Source of the DNA: Parascedosporium putredinis
Taxonomy: Eukaryota > Ascomycota > Sordariomycetes > Microascales > Microascaceae
Assembly: GCA_949357655.1 (NCBI GenBank)
Contig: CASHTG010000012.1
Span: forward strand, 3,038,001-3,102,000
Direction of reading: 5' to 3'
Length of the DNA: 64,000 bases
Shown: one piece after another, positions 49,317 through 62,337 of the stretch
Layout: each line of letters opens with the position of its first letter
Position numbering within the stretch: the stretch's first letter is position 1
Notes under the pieces: model-generated
The model's database searches: none
The model's input: only the letters and a program-made list of their open reading frames with translations
What the model was told of the DNA's origin: nothing
Made by a program: the position numbers and the translations under genes

Positions 49317-51064
49317 CTACGCTACAATGGTAGGTCCGCCCCTTGTGAGAACCAGTCTAGGCGCCTTGCGCTGTCCGTCGGGACCTTGGCTCGCCTTGTC
49401 GCCTTGAGCAGCCTTGAAAACGCTCGCAAAGCTGCCGTCGTTCTCATCTCCACTGTCACGAACCTTCTCCCGAGAGGAAGGACGATCCGAGCCAATCGCA
49501 CCCCAGCCACCGCTGGCCGAAGTCCGTGAGCTAGGGAAGCAAGACTCCACCTCGCCAGACAGACTCCCGGAACCGCTACGTCCAGACTCAGATTCGTTGT
49601 CCGTGATGGGCGTCTCGGATTCTGCAGCGCTCTCGAAACGGGGCTCATACTACCCGTGGAGCTACCCGTGCCCTTGCGTCGCTCCTTGCCAGCGCGGACG
49701 AGATTGTGCACAGCGGATCGGCGAGTTCGGGCAGCAAAATTCTTGCTCCCTTCGTGCCTGGCCGTGGGCTTGGAAGACAGCTCGTCGAAGGAGGGAGGGC
49801 CACGAGGTTGACGGACGGGATGCTCGCCGGCACGGGCCTGACCCGGTCCATAGCCCCCAGTGAGCGGAGTCAGGGGAAGACAGCTGTCTTGGGAGCCTTC
49901 TGGGCATCGCTGATATTGACCGAGAGCCCGGTCGTGTTTACCGCCGATGCAGTCTTCTTATGACCGCGACGGAAGGCGTTGGCTGACGGGGAGGGAGAGG
50001 AGCATGCTCGGAAGGCGACTCGTAGCGCTTGGGGGCGAGTTGCTCCTGAAACCGGTAGGCGTCGCCTCGGGAGGCGGCGAGACTTGGACGCGGGGAGCGT
50101 TGGCCATTTGATGCTGAAGCTGCTGCTGCTGCTGGAGTTGCTGCTGTTGCAATTGCTGAAGCTGCTGGAGTTGTTGGAGTTGCTGGAGCTGCTGAAGCTG
50201 TTGCTGCTGCTGCTGCTGAAGCGCGGCGTATTGCGAGAACTGGCTTTGGTCCAGATACTGGGCGCCGGCACTCTGATCAACGACATACGTGGGCTGGCCC
50301 GTGGTGGGGTCAATGAAGGCATAAACGTTGGGCTGAGAGCCGGACACGCTACGACCTTGTGCCTGGGCGTACATGGCAAGCTGCTGCTGCTGGAGCTGCT
50401 GCTGGAGTTGTTGACCAATGGCAAGGCCTTGGAACTGCTGGGCGGCAGCCTGAACGTCGCGGAGCTGCTGCTGAAGGCGCTGCTGCTGCTGGGCCAGGTA
50501 GCTGTTGGTGGCAACAAGCTGGGCATACATGGAGGGGTCCATCTGTTCTTGCATGAGCGGGTCAAATTGAAGCTCTGGCGGAGCCAGAACCTGCTCAGCA
50601 GTGTACTGCTGGCTCATATGCATAAGGGCGTTGAAGGGTGCCGGTTGCTGTTGCTGCTGTTGCTGCTGCTGCTGCTGCTGAGCCGGCTTCTGGGCCTGTT
50701 GCGGCTGCGGCTGCTGCTGTTGCTGGGTCGCATAGCGGGGCAGAGCAGTCTTCGGACCAGCGTAGGCATCCTGGGCAGCGCTATAATTGGCTGATGCTTT
50801 GGCAAACTGCTGGTGCGTCTGGTGGCCCATAGAAGTTTGCGAGGCGGGGAAGGACGTGGCCGTCGCAGTCTTGGGGGCAGTCCGCAGTCCGGCCAAGAGG
50901 TGTGAGCGACTGGTGCGGGGAGTCGGGGCGCCATTATCCTTATTATCCGGCGACGCATTGATGGCATCAAAGGAAAGAGGCTTGATGTTCTGGCCGCCAC
51001 GGCGGGAAGCGAGACCAGAGCCGGGCATACCGAGTCCGTTTGAGGCAAAGTTGTTGGAAGTCAT
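49317..51064 (-). CDS. Gln-rich low-complexity protein, unknown function
   Basis: I do not recognise a named family. The start MTSNNFASNGLGMPGSG at 51064 is preceded by CTCAAA, a good fungal start context; an ATG 72 bases upstream is less likely. The N-terminal segment SRSHLLAGLRTAPK looks motif-like. Next come polyglutamine tracts: a run of twelve Gln at about 50648-50690, then QLQQLQQ-type repeats at about 50105-50220. Between them is DPSMYAQLVATNSYLAQQQQ. The C-terminal third has a basic stretch (EGSKNFAARTRRSAVHNLV, then RAGKERRKG) followed by a Ser-rich acidic tail ending GGPTIVA. Four one-base breaks: 50031-50035, 49988-49991, 49873-49876 and 49640-49643. Repaired length is about 583 residues in a single exon. 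Composition suggests a condensate-forming or RNA-related regulator, but this is inference. Confidence 0.78.
50105..50690 (-). repeat. Polyglutamine-coding CAG/CAA tracts
   Basis: Trinucleotide runs, read as ctg/ttg on the plus strand, cluster at about 50105-50220, 50380-50420, 50460-50500 and 50645-50735. They mix CAG and CAA codons, which usually slows slippage. Confidence 0.85.
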
Positions 51065-54000
51065 TTTGAGCTGGGAGACCACCTGTGTCGGGAGCTCAAG
51101 AAAATTTAAGGGAAAAAGAAAACCGAAGTCTATCAAATGAGACGATTGGCAGCGAAGAGGCCAAATGAAATGCTGAAAAGGCTGGTTGAGAGGAATGAAG
51201 GTAAAAAGGAGAAAAAAGGCAAAGAGCGTGCCGGATGGCGAAAATTACAATGTTCGAGTATTATGTTTGTGAATCGCGGGTTTTGTAACGCGTTGGAGTG
51301 CAGAGCAGCTCGTCGATGTGAGCTCGTGAGTGGGAGCGTGTTGCTGCAGGGGTGCAAAGAGTGGCGCGATGGAGCGAATCCAAGTCCAAGAGGAAGAAAA
51401 CACTCAGTTCTTGAGGCTGGGTGAAAAGAAGAAAGCCAGTCGGCTATTGATGAATCGGACAAAAGGCTAATCGGTTCAAGCCGAGGACGAGGAAGGCGTG
51501 GCTTTGTCGATGCGTCAGTGCGCCGCCGGCAGAGCAAGAGAAGTTCAGAAGAGGAATGATCTCTCAAGCACTCGGGGTATCGAGGTGGGATGACGGAAGG
51601 TGCGTTCGACGGTGTGGAGGTACGAGGTTTGGGCTAGGCGCGATCGAGAGTTGTAACCGTTGTAGATTGTGAGGCGATTGGCGAGGATTTGCTGTCGGCG
51701 ATGCGAGAATTAAGAGTTATCGAGTCGTTTTTGTATTGTACGAGCGAGAAACGAGGCTGAGAAAAAGATGCAGAATTCCAGATCAATTGTACAGAGGATT
51801 AAAACAGGGTCAAGCTGCTTTTAGGGGCGGGTTTCGGCCAGGACTGAAGATAAACTTGCTTCGTCGTCGAATGATCCCGTGGTGTTTGCTTTCGAATGTA
51901 TTCAGGAGGATGGAGGGAGAAAACCACTCTTCGTTCAAGATCGCAGTCTGTTCGTTGTGGGCGATGGGCGAGAATTTCGGCGAACCGGGGGCGCGAAAGT
52001 TTAGAAAAGAATGATGGAAGAGAAGAAAAAGAAAAAGAAAGAAAGAGAAGCAATGGTTCGACAGAGAATGCAGATCTTTTGAGGATTTTTGGCGTTTCTG
52101 GTGGATTTGAGAGGAGATCTGACTCTAAACGACAACAACCACGAACGGGGGCAGCGGCGAGCAAGAGAGAGAGAGGGGGAGGGAATGAAAGGCTAAGGAA
52201 GGAGGGGAAAGAAGAAGGGTTGAAAGGAGATGAAGGGCGGTGTGGTGAGAAGGAGAAGGAGAAATGAAGGGGATGCGAAAGGTTGGACGAGATGGATCTG
52301 TGGAGGTGGAGGGTGTTCGGCCCAGACACGCTAAAGAGTGACTGAACGGGGACAGTGGGAGTGACGGGAGTGGATGGGGAACATTGAATCGATCTTTAGG
52401 GGGCGTGTACCAAGGACCTCCCATCCGGGCACCCAAGCACGGAGGAGCAAAGTGAGCGAGTGGGTGACGAATAGCAGCGCGCAGATCGAGTCGGCGTCGC
52501 GGTTTTCCTGTGGGAAGAGCGTGGTGTGCGAATCACTCAAAGGGCTGACCAATCAGAGACGCGTAGTGTCTGGCCACCCGCCCAGGAGAGCAGCAGCCTG
52601 CAGGTATCAGGTACAAGCACCGCAAAAGCGCGTGCCTTTGGGCCTGTCTGCTGTCCGCCTCCAACCAGAGTGTATCCGACAATAGCAACACTCGCCCCAC
52701 CACACCATCGATGGCTCCTCTCCCTGCCTGCGAGGTGGCAAGTACAGGTAGGCAAGTAGGGTAGGGCAAGGGCAATACCGAGGTGGCAGAGCCCACGTCG
52801 TTCCTCTCTCTATCCCAGGATAGATTTTGCTCGGCTAAAGACCTCTCCAGGGAACGGGTTGCCTTTGTGGGTGGAACAACCTCTCTCTCCTGCAAGGTCT
52901 TAAAAGCGATATCATTGCCCGTCTACGGAGTGACCACCTATTTTTGAATTATGTTCACGTTGACACCAGCACTCGCAGGGCACCACCTAGTTGTGCAGTG
53001 CCATCAAGCTTACCACACACACACAATACGGGATGGGCACGCAATGTGAACCGGAACATCGTCGCAAACTCAGGTTGTGAGTGGTTCGATTGGCAGGCTA
53101 CCCCTTAGGGACCGAGTCGGGCTCGGGCGGGGGTCGCTTGGGCCACGGTCAACCAATCAAAGGGCTCAACACCACGAGAGATCAAAGGGTCAGGTGCGTC
53201 ACGTCCCCAGGTGCCGCTCCATGATGTTGTACCGTGCGAAATCCTGACTAGAGCTATTTGATCCGATCTCCTTTTGGCCTGGCCGGGGAGGGTATGCATG
53301 CCAGGGGTCTCGCTCTTCGTCCTGGTTCTATATGTGGAAAAGTTATCGACATGCTCCACTCAATGAGGAAAATCTCAGACAAGTAACCAGGCACCACTCC
53401 CCTTGGACTCCTCGCACCCCTGACCCATTCCCCAAGACGGAGAAAAGACTGAGGGACTGGACCTTGATCCCTTGTCAGGTTACCATCTCCTCAACTTCAA
53501 CTTTCCTACAAGCACGAAGTACCTGTACCCTGTACCCTTGAGCGGAGAAATTGAAGCTTCGCAGGGAGCGGAAGCCTTCATGCTCTTTCTCCCCATGCGC
53601 CCTCGGTTCCCCTTCCATCTCCACCCTTCGCAAGTTTGAAGTAATACAACAATGAAGGACCTTGGACAAGGCTAGCCACGGCCTCGCCTTTTCTACTCAA
53701 GGAGGAAAGAGTAGATACAAAATATCGACCATCTTCACCAGTTTGCTCTCCTGCTTGAGAACTTCTTCTCGGGCTTATTGATCAAATCCTTCTATCGTCA
53801 ACTTCGCATCCTCAATTTCGCTCCCTTCCACGCTCCACCTTCGTGCGCTCATAGGACCAAGATTTTTTCCCCTTAGAGCAAGCGTCCAAGGTGGACAAAT
53901 CAAACTCCCGCATTAGACTCGAGGTTTTATGGGTCCCTCACCCTCAGTAGCGCATCACAAGCTTCCTTCACCCCTCATTCTCGCTCTCTCCCCTTTTTCC

Positions 54001-57000
54001 TTCTTTTTTTTTTTGTTGATGCCCAATGCTCTGGTACCCGAATAAAACTACGAGAGATTACTGGATGAACGGGAAGTAATCCACTTCAACTTGAGTGATC
54101 ATGAGGATGGATGTTGAACGATGATAAGACAGACAAGAAGAAGAAAATAGAGGCAAGGGAGAGGAGCGGACGGGCCGATCCCACCCTCGCCGCATCTTGC
54201 CTTGGGAACATGCACATCATTTGCCCCAAACTGAGCTTCTAGAGCATGAGATGAGTGTGAACAAAATTATTGACTGCATGAATGACTTCCTGCCAGTGCC
54301 GTAAATCATCGATCCTCCATGGTGGTGGCGACGGGGCAGCGACGGAGAGGAAAGGGAAAACCTGGCATTGACCTTTGGGTGCGGCATTGATCGCCATAAT
54401 GCTCAGTCAAGTGGTGGGCCTCGAACGGAATGGAACCTCTTTTGCTCTCCCCTTCTTGTCTTCCTACCTTGTCATACTGCGCGTGTCGGGTATGTACTCG
54501 ATACCTTTTTTCTCGAGGTGGTCGCACACAAATTGATGGACCCATCACGAGCCCGCCCGTCCTTTGCTCGGCCATCCCAGCTCTTCCTTTCAGGGGGTGC
54601 GTTTGTTTCATCTATAAAAAAATTTGTTTCCTCGCTCTCCTGACCAGAGATTCCACGAAAGAAAAAAGACGCCAGGGCATCAGCCAAGCCAGGTCCCGTA
54701 ATATCACAGGCAATGCTACCTCACTTTTCGTACAGCCTCCGTGGCGTCGAGGGAGGGGTACCTCCATGAATCTCCCGCCGCCGTAACTCATGCATTCACT
54801 GTATAAATCTGTTACCCAAATGGGGCAAGGCTGTGCCAGCTTGATCACAGCAATTGAAATTTTATCTCCGCACCACTATGAACGCTTGTGGGCCAAGATT
54901 GACACCAATTGAGGGTGCGTTTAAGATCAAACACAATTGATCAACTTGAGCCTTGCGCGCGTGTTGCGGCTCTTCAAGATGCTACACGTAATTGACGGTT
55001 TCGTCCATCCATAGATGGCCCGGCCGTGTTTGTCAAAGAACGACGTCCAGAGGAGTCGACGCCGATTGAATTAGACACATCAACCAGTTGACGAGAGGTG
55101 ATGCAGTTTGCTCCCATGGACGAAAGAATTCCGCCATAATTCCGGTAGCGACTTTTCAGGTTCGCAACCCACATTCACCTCTAGCTTAGCTCTGCTTGTA
55201 GGGTTCACGGGCCCCGGCGATGGCACCTTCCTACGCCTCTCTGTTCCATCTCTTGGAGGGCGTTCGTCAGGTTACATGATTCTTCTCTGCCATTTCCGAT
55301 GCGGCAACCCTCCAACTGGTCAATCCCGAAAGGGATTTGAGGCCTCGGGCAGGGAGAGAAGTAATGGCTACTATCATGGCACATCATCAAACTAATCATT
55401 GGAAATTTCAATGAATGGATGTAACAAATCAATGATTTTTGATAAAGTGATGCGAAGTGATCGTTGATACTCGGCTGTTTTTTCCAAGGTTCAATCACTT
55501 GGGCGGGAGAAAAGAGCGCCGGCAACTGCTTGGGATTATTCCGCACGATGTCTCTTCACTGTGACCTTTTGCCGTTTTTGGGCGATGAATGGCACGTCCT
55601 CGACCCCTTAAACAGGACGACGACATTACGCACATCAATGCTGAGACAGCATCAGATCCTCCAAACCCCCAGAGTCCGTGTGTCGGGCGCCTTTCCCGGT
55701 TCCCCTTATCCCCCTTCCCCTTCCCCTTCGCCTCTAGCATCGCCTCTTTACCTCTCGCATTACCTCTCGCATCGCCTTCAGTGTTGGTCTCTCTGTCACA
55801 AGGGACACTCTCAAAAAGAGCCTCTCCCGGACTAGCCGCCCGAACCCGTTGAAGCCGGTACCTGAGATGCTAATACCGGATTGATCAAATTGGAGGGGTC
55901 TGGATCTCCAGTGCCTTGATACCTTTACCTTGGCGGAGAACCTGGTACAAGTCCAGGGTCTCTTTTCTGGAGCGACCACTTCCTTTTGGGGAGACATCTT
56001 TGATCTGACCCTGCATATGCCAGGGGCGCAAGTCTCAAAACCCCCATCTCGAGGGTGAGACCCGCAGAATGAGGTCTTTTTCATCCGAGCCCGCTATTAT
56101 ACCATCATCGGCTTTTGGCGTTAGCCCAAGAAATTTCTTTTGGCGCTTTCAGAGGGGCTAGATAGCCGCAGGTGGCTGCGACGAGGCCAAGTCGAGGCCC
56201 CATATCTAATCTTCCATCCAAGCTTCTCTAGTTCGAGGGCACCGTTTATGCGCCCTGAGATGACAATTCGAGCCGTCTTTTGAGAAATACGAGACTCGCA
56301 TACAGTAGCGCAGTGCGCCTTTTTTTTTTTTCATTTCTGGTCACTCCCTCCCCTTCTTTATGAGGAGCCGAGCATCACTAGCCCATCTCCATCAGCATCA
56401 ATATTCTCATAACCTCATGACTGTCCCCACGTCCCCACCACCCACTACGCCGCACACAAAGAAGAAGGCGCATCAAAGTCCCCAGTGGATTGCAGGAAAA
56501 ATAGACAGCCGGGTGGGGCCCTAGGCTTCGAACGAGTATAAAAAAAAAAAAATTTACTATTTCTACTCAGACTGACACCATTACCTTGGTCGAGCCTCTT
56601 GAGAGGGGACAACACGAAGGCTTGTCTTCGCGTTTGATTAATTCCACGAGGCTGGTGTTGGCGGGTGGCGCTTTCCCTTGCCAACCCACCAGGGCTCTTT
56701 GGCCATCTCTTCTAGCAAAGTTCTAGCGCCCGCTTAGAAACCAGGATAGCCTACACTAACCTTGGTGTTAATCATGGGTAATTTCCTTTTGGCCTCGCCA
56801 AACAAACCCCCTCAAGGCTTGCGCAAGATACCCTTGACCAACCAGGGCCTCCCAAGCAATGGTCCAACCCGCGAGAAGGGGCGTGAAGTGGGATCGCGTG
56901 AATGGAAAGATCAAATCGGGGAGAAGTACGTGCCGCAAACCAATTGAGAAGATGGTGGTCAGAGTGTGACTGTTGGTCCTTTGGTGTTCCAATGTGAGCT

Positions 57001-60000
57001 CAACGGCCAGTTGATTTCGCGATGCACAACGGCCAGTTCCATTGCCCATCCCAACCTTGCCCCATCCTCCAACCCACATCTCTGCCAGTGAGACCTAGGC
57101 CTCCTCCTGCTCCTCCTGATAGAACGTAGATTCTTTGCGTGCGAGCATCAATAAGAGAAGCGGCGGTTGGCCTACCGTGCCCATTGCATTGGATCCATCC
57201 ATTGCTTTATTCGCGTGCAACACATCCTCGGGAGGGGAAGGCGCTTAGGTCACGGAACTGGCGAACCGCGAGAGCCGTCGCCATAGCCGCTGTCGCTCCC
57301 TCGGGAAAAATTCGCCAACGTACGTCGTACGTCGTACGCCACGCGCCGTTCGCCATCTGCCATCCTCCTCTTCCGACGTGTTCTTTTTAGTGGTGGAGGG
57401 TGCCCGGAAATAGCCACAAAAGTGACACCTGTATGACTACAAGGGTTGGGATGGACGTTCCAGGTCGTGTTGCATATCGCGACTCTAGAATATGTAGCCT
57501 CGGAAAATCTCTTACCCCGCCTGGACTGCTCTTCTAGTTCCTCGTCGCTCCACCTCTATGTTCGATTCGAGCGTGTAGCATTCCGAAAGTGTTTGAAAAT
57601 GGGAGCCACGACGGCAAGTCTCCCAAAAGGTAAGCGTGGGTTACGTGACGCGGCTAGACACCCGGTCTCCTCGCATCCAAAAGCAAGGGAAGCGTAAAGA
57701 GAATGTGTGAGATTGTTGCCGTCCAACACAAATGGCACGGTGGGTGCAACGAAGCACTGCGTAGCCGCCAAAAATAAGCGCCACAACAATCCCTTCTTGG
57801 GATTCACCCTCTGTTCCTATCCTCCAGTCGAGCTTGTTGTATAAGCAGCCGAACGCCCTGAACGGCCTCCTTCGCGCGACCGCGGCCCGGACTAGACCCG
57901 CGTTCGCCGAGACGCGCCGTCAAGTACGTCCGGTTACTTGGACGTAACATACCGGGGACTCGGGCAAGTCGACGGCGGCTAACCTCTCCACGGTTCACCT
58001 TGCTTACATCGCGTTTCTCATAACCCTACCTCGTCGAAAAGGGTGGGAGGGTCCTGGTGAGGCCACAAGTTTCCATCCCTTCTATTCTGTGTTGCTCTCG
58101 GCCAGTTGTCCCGTAGCTATAACAAGCTAGCATGCTCATTTGGAACCGTGCTTCTAGGAATGGAAGTTCGATGGGGGTCCCCTTCATCTTAGCAGCGTGC
58201 GAAGATCGTGGTTGAGGTCGCATCTTTCCTCGGGGAAGATTAGACACAGGGCATGTCAAGTCACATCATCGACGCCGAGAGAATAAATTCAAGAGCAGCC
58301 AAAATGGAGCAAGAATTCCCAAGGGGCCGCCTGACGCACGATGAAGGCGGGCCTCTTTCACCCAATGCCCTGGTTGCTATTCTCGGAGGTAATCACCAGC
58401 GTGTGCCAAGGCGCACTTTTGGAACCAAGTCACCGTGGCTGTTGACAATGGAGAAAGAGATGACATGCTCTTTCTAGTTTCTTGCTCTCATCTCGGCTCT
58501 TTCGACGTCTTATATACCCCGACCAAAAAGAAATAAAATGCGGAGGGATCTAAGAATGGCGACTAGGGATCCCGCTCGGTCAGACTCCTCGCTCCTTGGA
58601 CTCAATTTAAAAAAACGACAGCCAAGTGTAAAAAAGGCCCGGCGAAAGCTCCGACATGCTGACTACAAGGGTGTCAGCCCGACGCCCAATGTGCCATCCG
58701 AACCAACTTTGCTCTCTGCACGTACGTTCATTCCATATGTACTCATTGCGAGGAGAAAACCTGATGCTCTTCCTTCGGGGGTGGCAGTGTTAGCCGGCTC
58801 CCCACAACGCCCCTCTCATCATTCCTTCTCCCAGCCACCAAATAGAAACTGCAGATAGACGAGCTGCCAGCTTCATGGACCTCCGAAAAACAGCGAGCCT
58901 GACGAGCCCAAATTTGACCCGAACTCTTTGTGTCAATGTCATGTTTGGGCACGGCCTCTTGGTCACGGCATATCCCCCCGCGTTGGTCGAGGGCTCACCC
59001 TTGTGAAGGGAGCCCGCCGGTGCCATGGCGGACTAAAAGGGACAGTGCTCCCATTATACCCATCCTTCCTCGAAATCTCGAGGATCAGAGCAGGATTCCC
59101 TACCCCGCTCTTTTGAGGCGAGAACGATATAATCAGTTGGGTGACCCCACTTCGATCGATAGAGCGAGGTAATGCTCAGGATGAAAGAAGACCGTCCCGT
59201 GTGCGACTGGGATGACCCATTCCCGGTGGCCTTGCCCTGACAATCTCGGGCATCTCTTCCCCTTTCTCCTCATCTTCCCTCATCCCCCATCTCTCCCGTA
59301 CAACTATAGAGGTTAGGCGCAAGTTTGTCAGCGAATGGCGCGTGCTATAGGCTCACCTTGGGAGCACTTCGGTACACCTGCTCCGAGATGTAGGCGATGT
59401 AGTAGTAGGGGCCCTCGGATTGCTTCTCGACGTCGAGTGATATAGGCACGCCCGCTCGCGCATACCGGCGTGATCCTGCAGAAGAGAGACTGGGGTTGCA
59501 CCGGCTAGCCTTCCTACAAGATCGAAGCGAATAATCCGGTCTTTGGTCAACTGCCCGGGCATGACACGCGCCCAGTTCTCCGAGGAAAGTAGGGTTGATC
59601 GTTGCATTGCATTCCTTCTATCCGCCGAGCCTATCTGACAAAGGCGACAGAGACACTAGTGTCGTATTCTCACCAGTCATATTACCCAAGCTTGACACCA
59701 CGTATCTGTGCTTTACCTTCCTGCCGGCCCCATGCATAAATGCCTAGTCAGATATCCGCCAGACATATTGGCTAGTCTTCTCGAATGGGGCATCGTCCTA
59801 GCTGATCAGAGGCGGGTGTCTGTCCGCCCCTCTCCCGCCCCTCGGAATGTTACAGGGAGACTAATAGCCCGGCGGCATGTTTTGGCACCTGAGGACTTGT
59901 TGCATGCAGGACATCTGGTCGTGGAGCGTGGGAGATGTTCCCTGCTTCACGTCCATGGACCTCTCTTTCGACCGGAGACCCGCCCCCGTTGGCATGATCG

Positions 60001-61258
60001 TTGTGCGCTTACTCCATCGGGATCCTGAGACCTCTTCTCGTCATCGAACGATGAAAAGTCCAACCCCATCATTCGCTCTTTGCTTAGCGCGGCTAGCGCT
60101 TTGCTTTTCGACGTGAAGGTGAGAGAAGCACAATTCAACCGCGGCATCAACCCAGAGAAGCGGATGCAGGTTGAAAGAGCTTAAATGTCTCAGGTATATC
60201 GTTGTTCCCCTACATCGCCCGCAGGATGGTGAATCATGCGTTCACTTGAACCTTCGCATCTCGACATCCGCCCTTACGTTATGGTTTACATGTACGATAA
60301 AGAGCCGACTTTCTTTGACTAATGATCGACCAATCTTCTCTTGGCAGTGTTGAACTAAGCCCTGCCTAAGCCTCATCCTCGAGGTTTCCTGTTGGTTGCT
60401 TAGTGAAGGCTGCCCAACCGATATGCCTGCTATTGCCGCAAACATGTTCTCCGAGGATGAAGAGGCCTAAATGCCCAAGACATAGATAGATTAGTGGAAT
60501 GCATGTTAGACATGAAATGCCCCCAAAGGGGTGGTATGCAGGATTATATTCGCGGTTGTAATGCAACCGGGCGGATGACTAGGTCGTAGACATGAAGGAG
60601 GATGTATGAAAAAAAAATGCACAAGCAGATGATGAAGCCGCTGAGAGGCCATGTCCCGGAAACAAATATCCACCTGGATGGGCGGCCAGTGGATGAGACG
60701 AGTGCTACGGTAAAGGGAAAGAAAAAGGTAGGAAGAGCACGGAAGAGAAAGGAAGCGCAATTACAAAAAGAGGCCGTAAGAAACATTAAACAAGTAACAC
60801 CGCATACAAATCCCGCGTGTTCGGACGCCTATCAAGACGCCAGTAAGATAAAAAGAAAAATAAAAAAGGATGAAAGAGAAAAGAGAGAAAAAGAAAGAGA
60901 AGATAGCATAGGAAAAGGAAGAACAGTACGCCTCGGAGTGTGCCGGCGGAGCAACATGTCCCATCTAAACCATGTTCGTACAGTGAAAATGTTGGGCAAG
61001 GAAAAAGTGGATGAAAACAGGATAACGGACAACAAAACCATTTTGTTCTCCATGATTTCTGGTAAATCTCGACCCTCACAAAGATCTCGTCTACTCATAA
61101 CACCATCTTTGTACACCTCGTTTTGTTCTTGATGTTTCCCCAAAGAAAAAGTTGGTTGGTTGCGAGACAAGTTTAGAAACAAAGAAGAAGAAGAAGAAGA
61201 AGAAGAGAAGAACCAGCAGGTGGATTGGAGGGGGGAACGTTTGCATCTTCGTCTATCC
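51065..61258. other. 10-kb gene-poor region
   Basis: I find no complete gene. The first 1.3 kb (51065-52330) is purine-rich on the plus strand, thus CT-rich in the sense of the Gln-rich gene, and is probably its promoter and long leader. The rest has mixed base composition, short frames without motifs, and scattered simple repeats (for example cctctcgcat units at about 55731-55777 and a tacgtcg triplet repeat at 57319-57337). One open stretch at about 59353-59630 (minus) may be an isolated exon. The right end (60.6-61.26 kb) is purine-rich on plus and is likely the 3' UTR of the membrane-protein gene. Confidence 0.5.
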
Positions 61259-62337
61259 TTAGCCTCTCTCGCTAGGACGAAAAGCCGTGGCACCGTAGAA
61301 GCCTCCTTCCCCCGCTAGCTGCACAGGCAAGACATACACCGCCGCCATAGACCCTCGTGTGTCTTGACCAGCCAGTTCCGTACCCATCCGTGACAGAGAT
61401 GACCTCTCCTTGAACCTCGACACCCTTCTCCGGCAACGGATACCCCTCATGACCCGGGGGCCGGGGGAGAAAAGGGCTCGTTGTTGGGAGTGAGTTTGAA
61501 GAGAAGAGGCCGCTGGGAGATCTGGAACTCAAGGACGTACCGCCTGTTAGACCGGAGCCCGAGGAGTCTGAGTGGTGGTGTTGAAGAGGTGCAGGGATAT
61601 CCATAGGATTTGAGCTAGCATAGGGAGGGGTAACGGGGTTTTCTGGGAGCATGGACGGGCTTGTTAACGCAAGATAATCCGGGTTAGGCTGGTGGATGAA
61701 GGAAGAATCGAGTTCAGGCACGCCACGGTACAATCCGTGGTCACCGCGGCTGAAGGCCGATGGAGATAGGGCCGGCGGTGTAAGTGGTGGGGGTGGTGGA
61801 GGCCTCGTCATAATATACCGTTGCAGGGTCGGCTCTGTTCGTGGTCTTGGCGAGGACCCACTATCATTGGATACACCTCCTTGGACTGGAGTCCCGGCGC
61901 GAGGTGAGAACCCTGGCCTGATGAGTCGCCGTCCCGGTCAAAGTTTGCAAGGTTTTTGGCCTGGTCGTCCATCATCCAGAATGGCGGCGGGGCGGGAGGG
62001 GGAACAGGTAGTGCAAACGCCGATACGGTTGTGGTGAGCTGAGGAAAGTGGTCCTTTTGCCTGAACAGCGACTCTGGTGTTGGGGAGGAGGTGCTTCTCA
62101 GAAGAAGAAGAAGCGGGGAGGGATCGGAAATCGATGTGGTGTTGCCTCTCCCCATGCAAGAAACCTTCGAGCTGTGTGGCGGGCTATGACAACAATGGCG
62201 AATAAGGCAAGGCCGTTCCAGGTCTGCCTTAAGAGAAATGATATATAGGTATGAGTGTTTTGCTGGTCGGTTGGTGAGGCGAGTAGATGCATTTCCAAGG
62301 GAAGCCAGTCTTCACTGGGACTGGAGGCGACTGGCAT
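61259..62337 (-). CDS. Single-pass membrane protein with Pro/Ser-rich tail, unknown function
   Basis: I do not recognise the family. The start MPVASSPSEDWLPLEMHLLA leads to one membrane helix (WNGLALFAIVVIA) followed by RHTARRF, so the tail should be cytosolic. The tail is rich in Pro and Ser, has a leucine run (SPLLLLLRST), then NDSGSSPRPRTEPTLQRYIM, a polyproline run, and ends in a segment that looks conserved: SVTDGYGTGWSRHTRVYGGG, then CLACAA and GFYG. Breaks: one base at 62148-62151, one at 61933-61935, and a shift of two (or minus one) at 61309-61313. Repaired length is about 360 residues in one exon. Without repair the membrane helix, middle and end fall in three frames. A signal-anchor role is inferred from the helix near the N-terminus. 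Confidence 0.72.

Noticed and set aside
51799..52329. 176-codon minus-strand Ser/Phe/Pro-rich frame
   Set aside because: It reads a CT-rich leader or promoter tract upstream of the Gln-rich gene; no domain is visible.
60602..61132. 176-codon Lys/Glu-rich plus-strand frame
   Set aside because: Its composition follows from a purine-rich strand in the 3' flank of the minus-strand membrane-protein gene.
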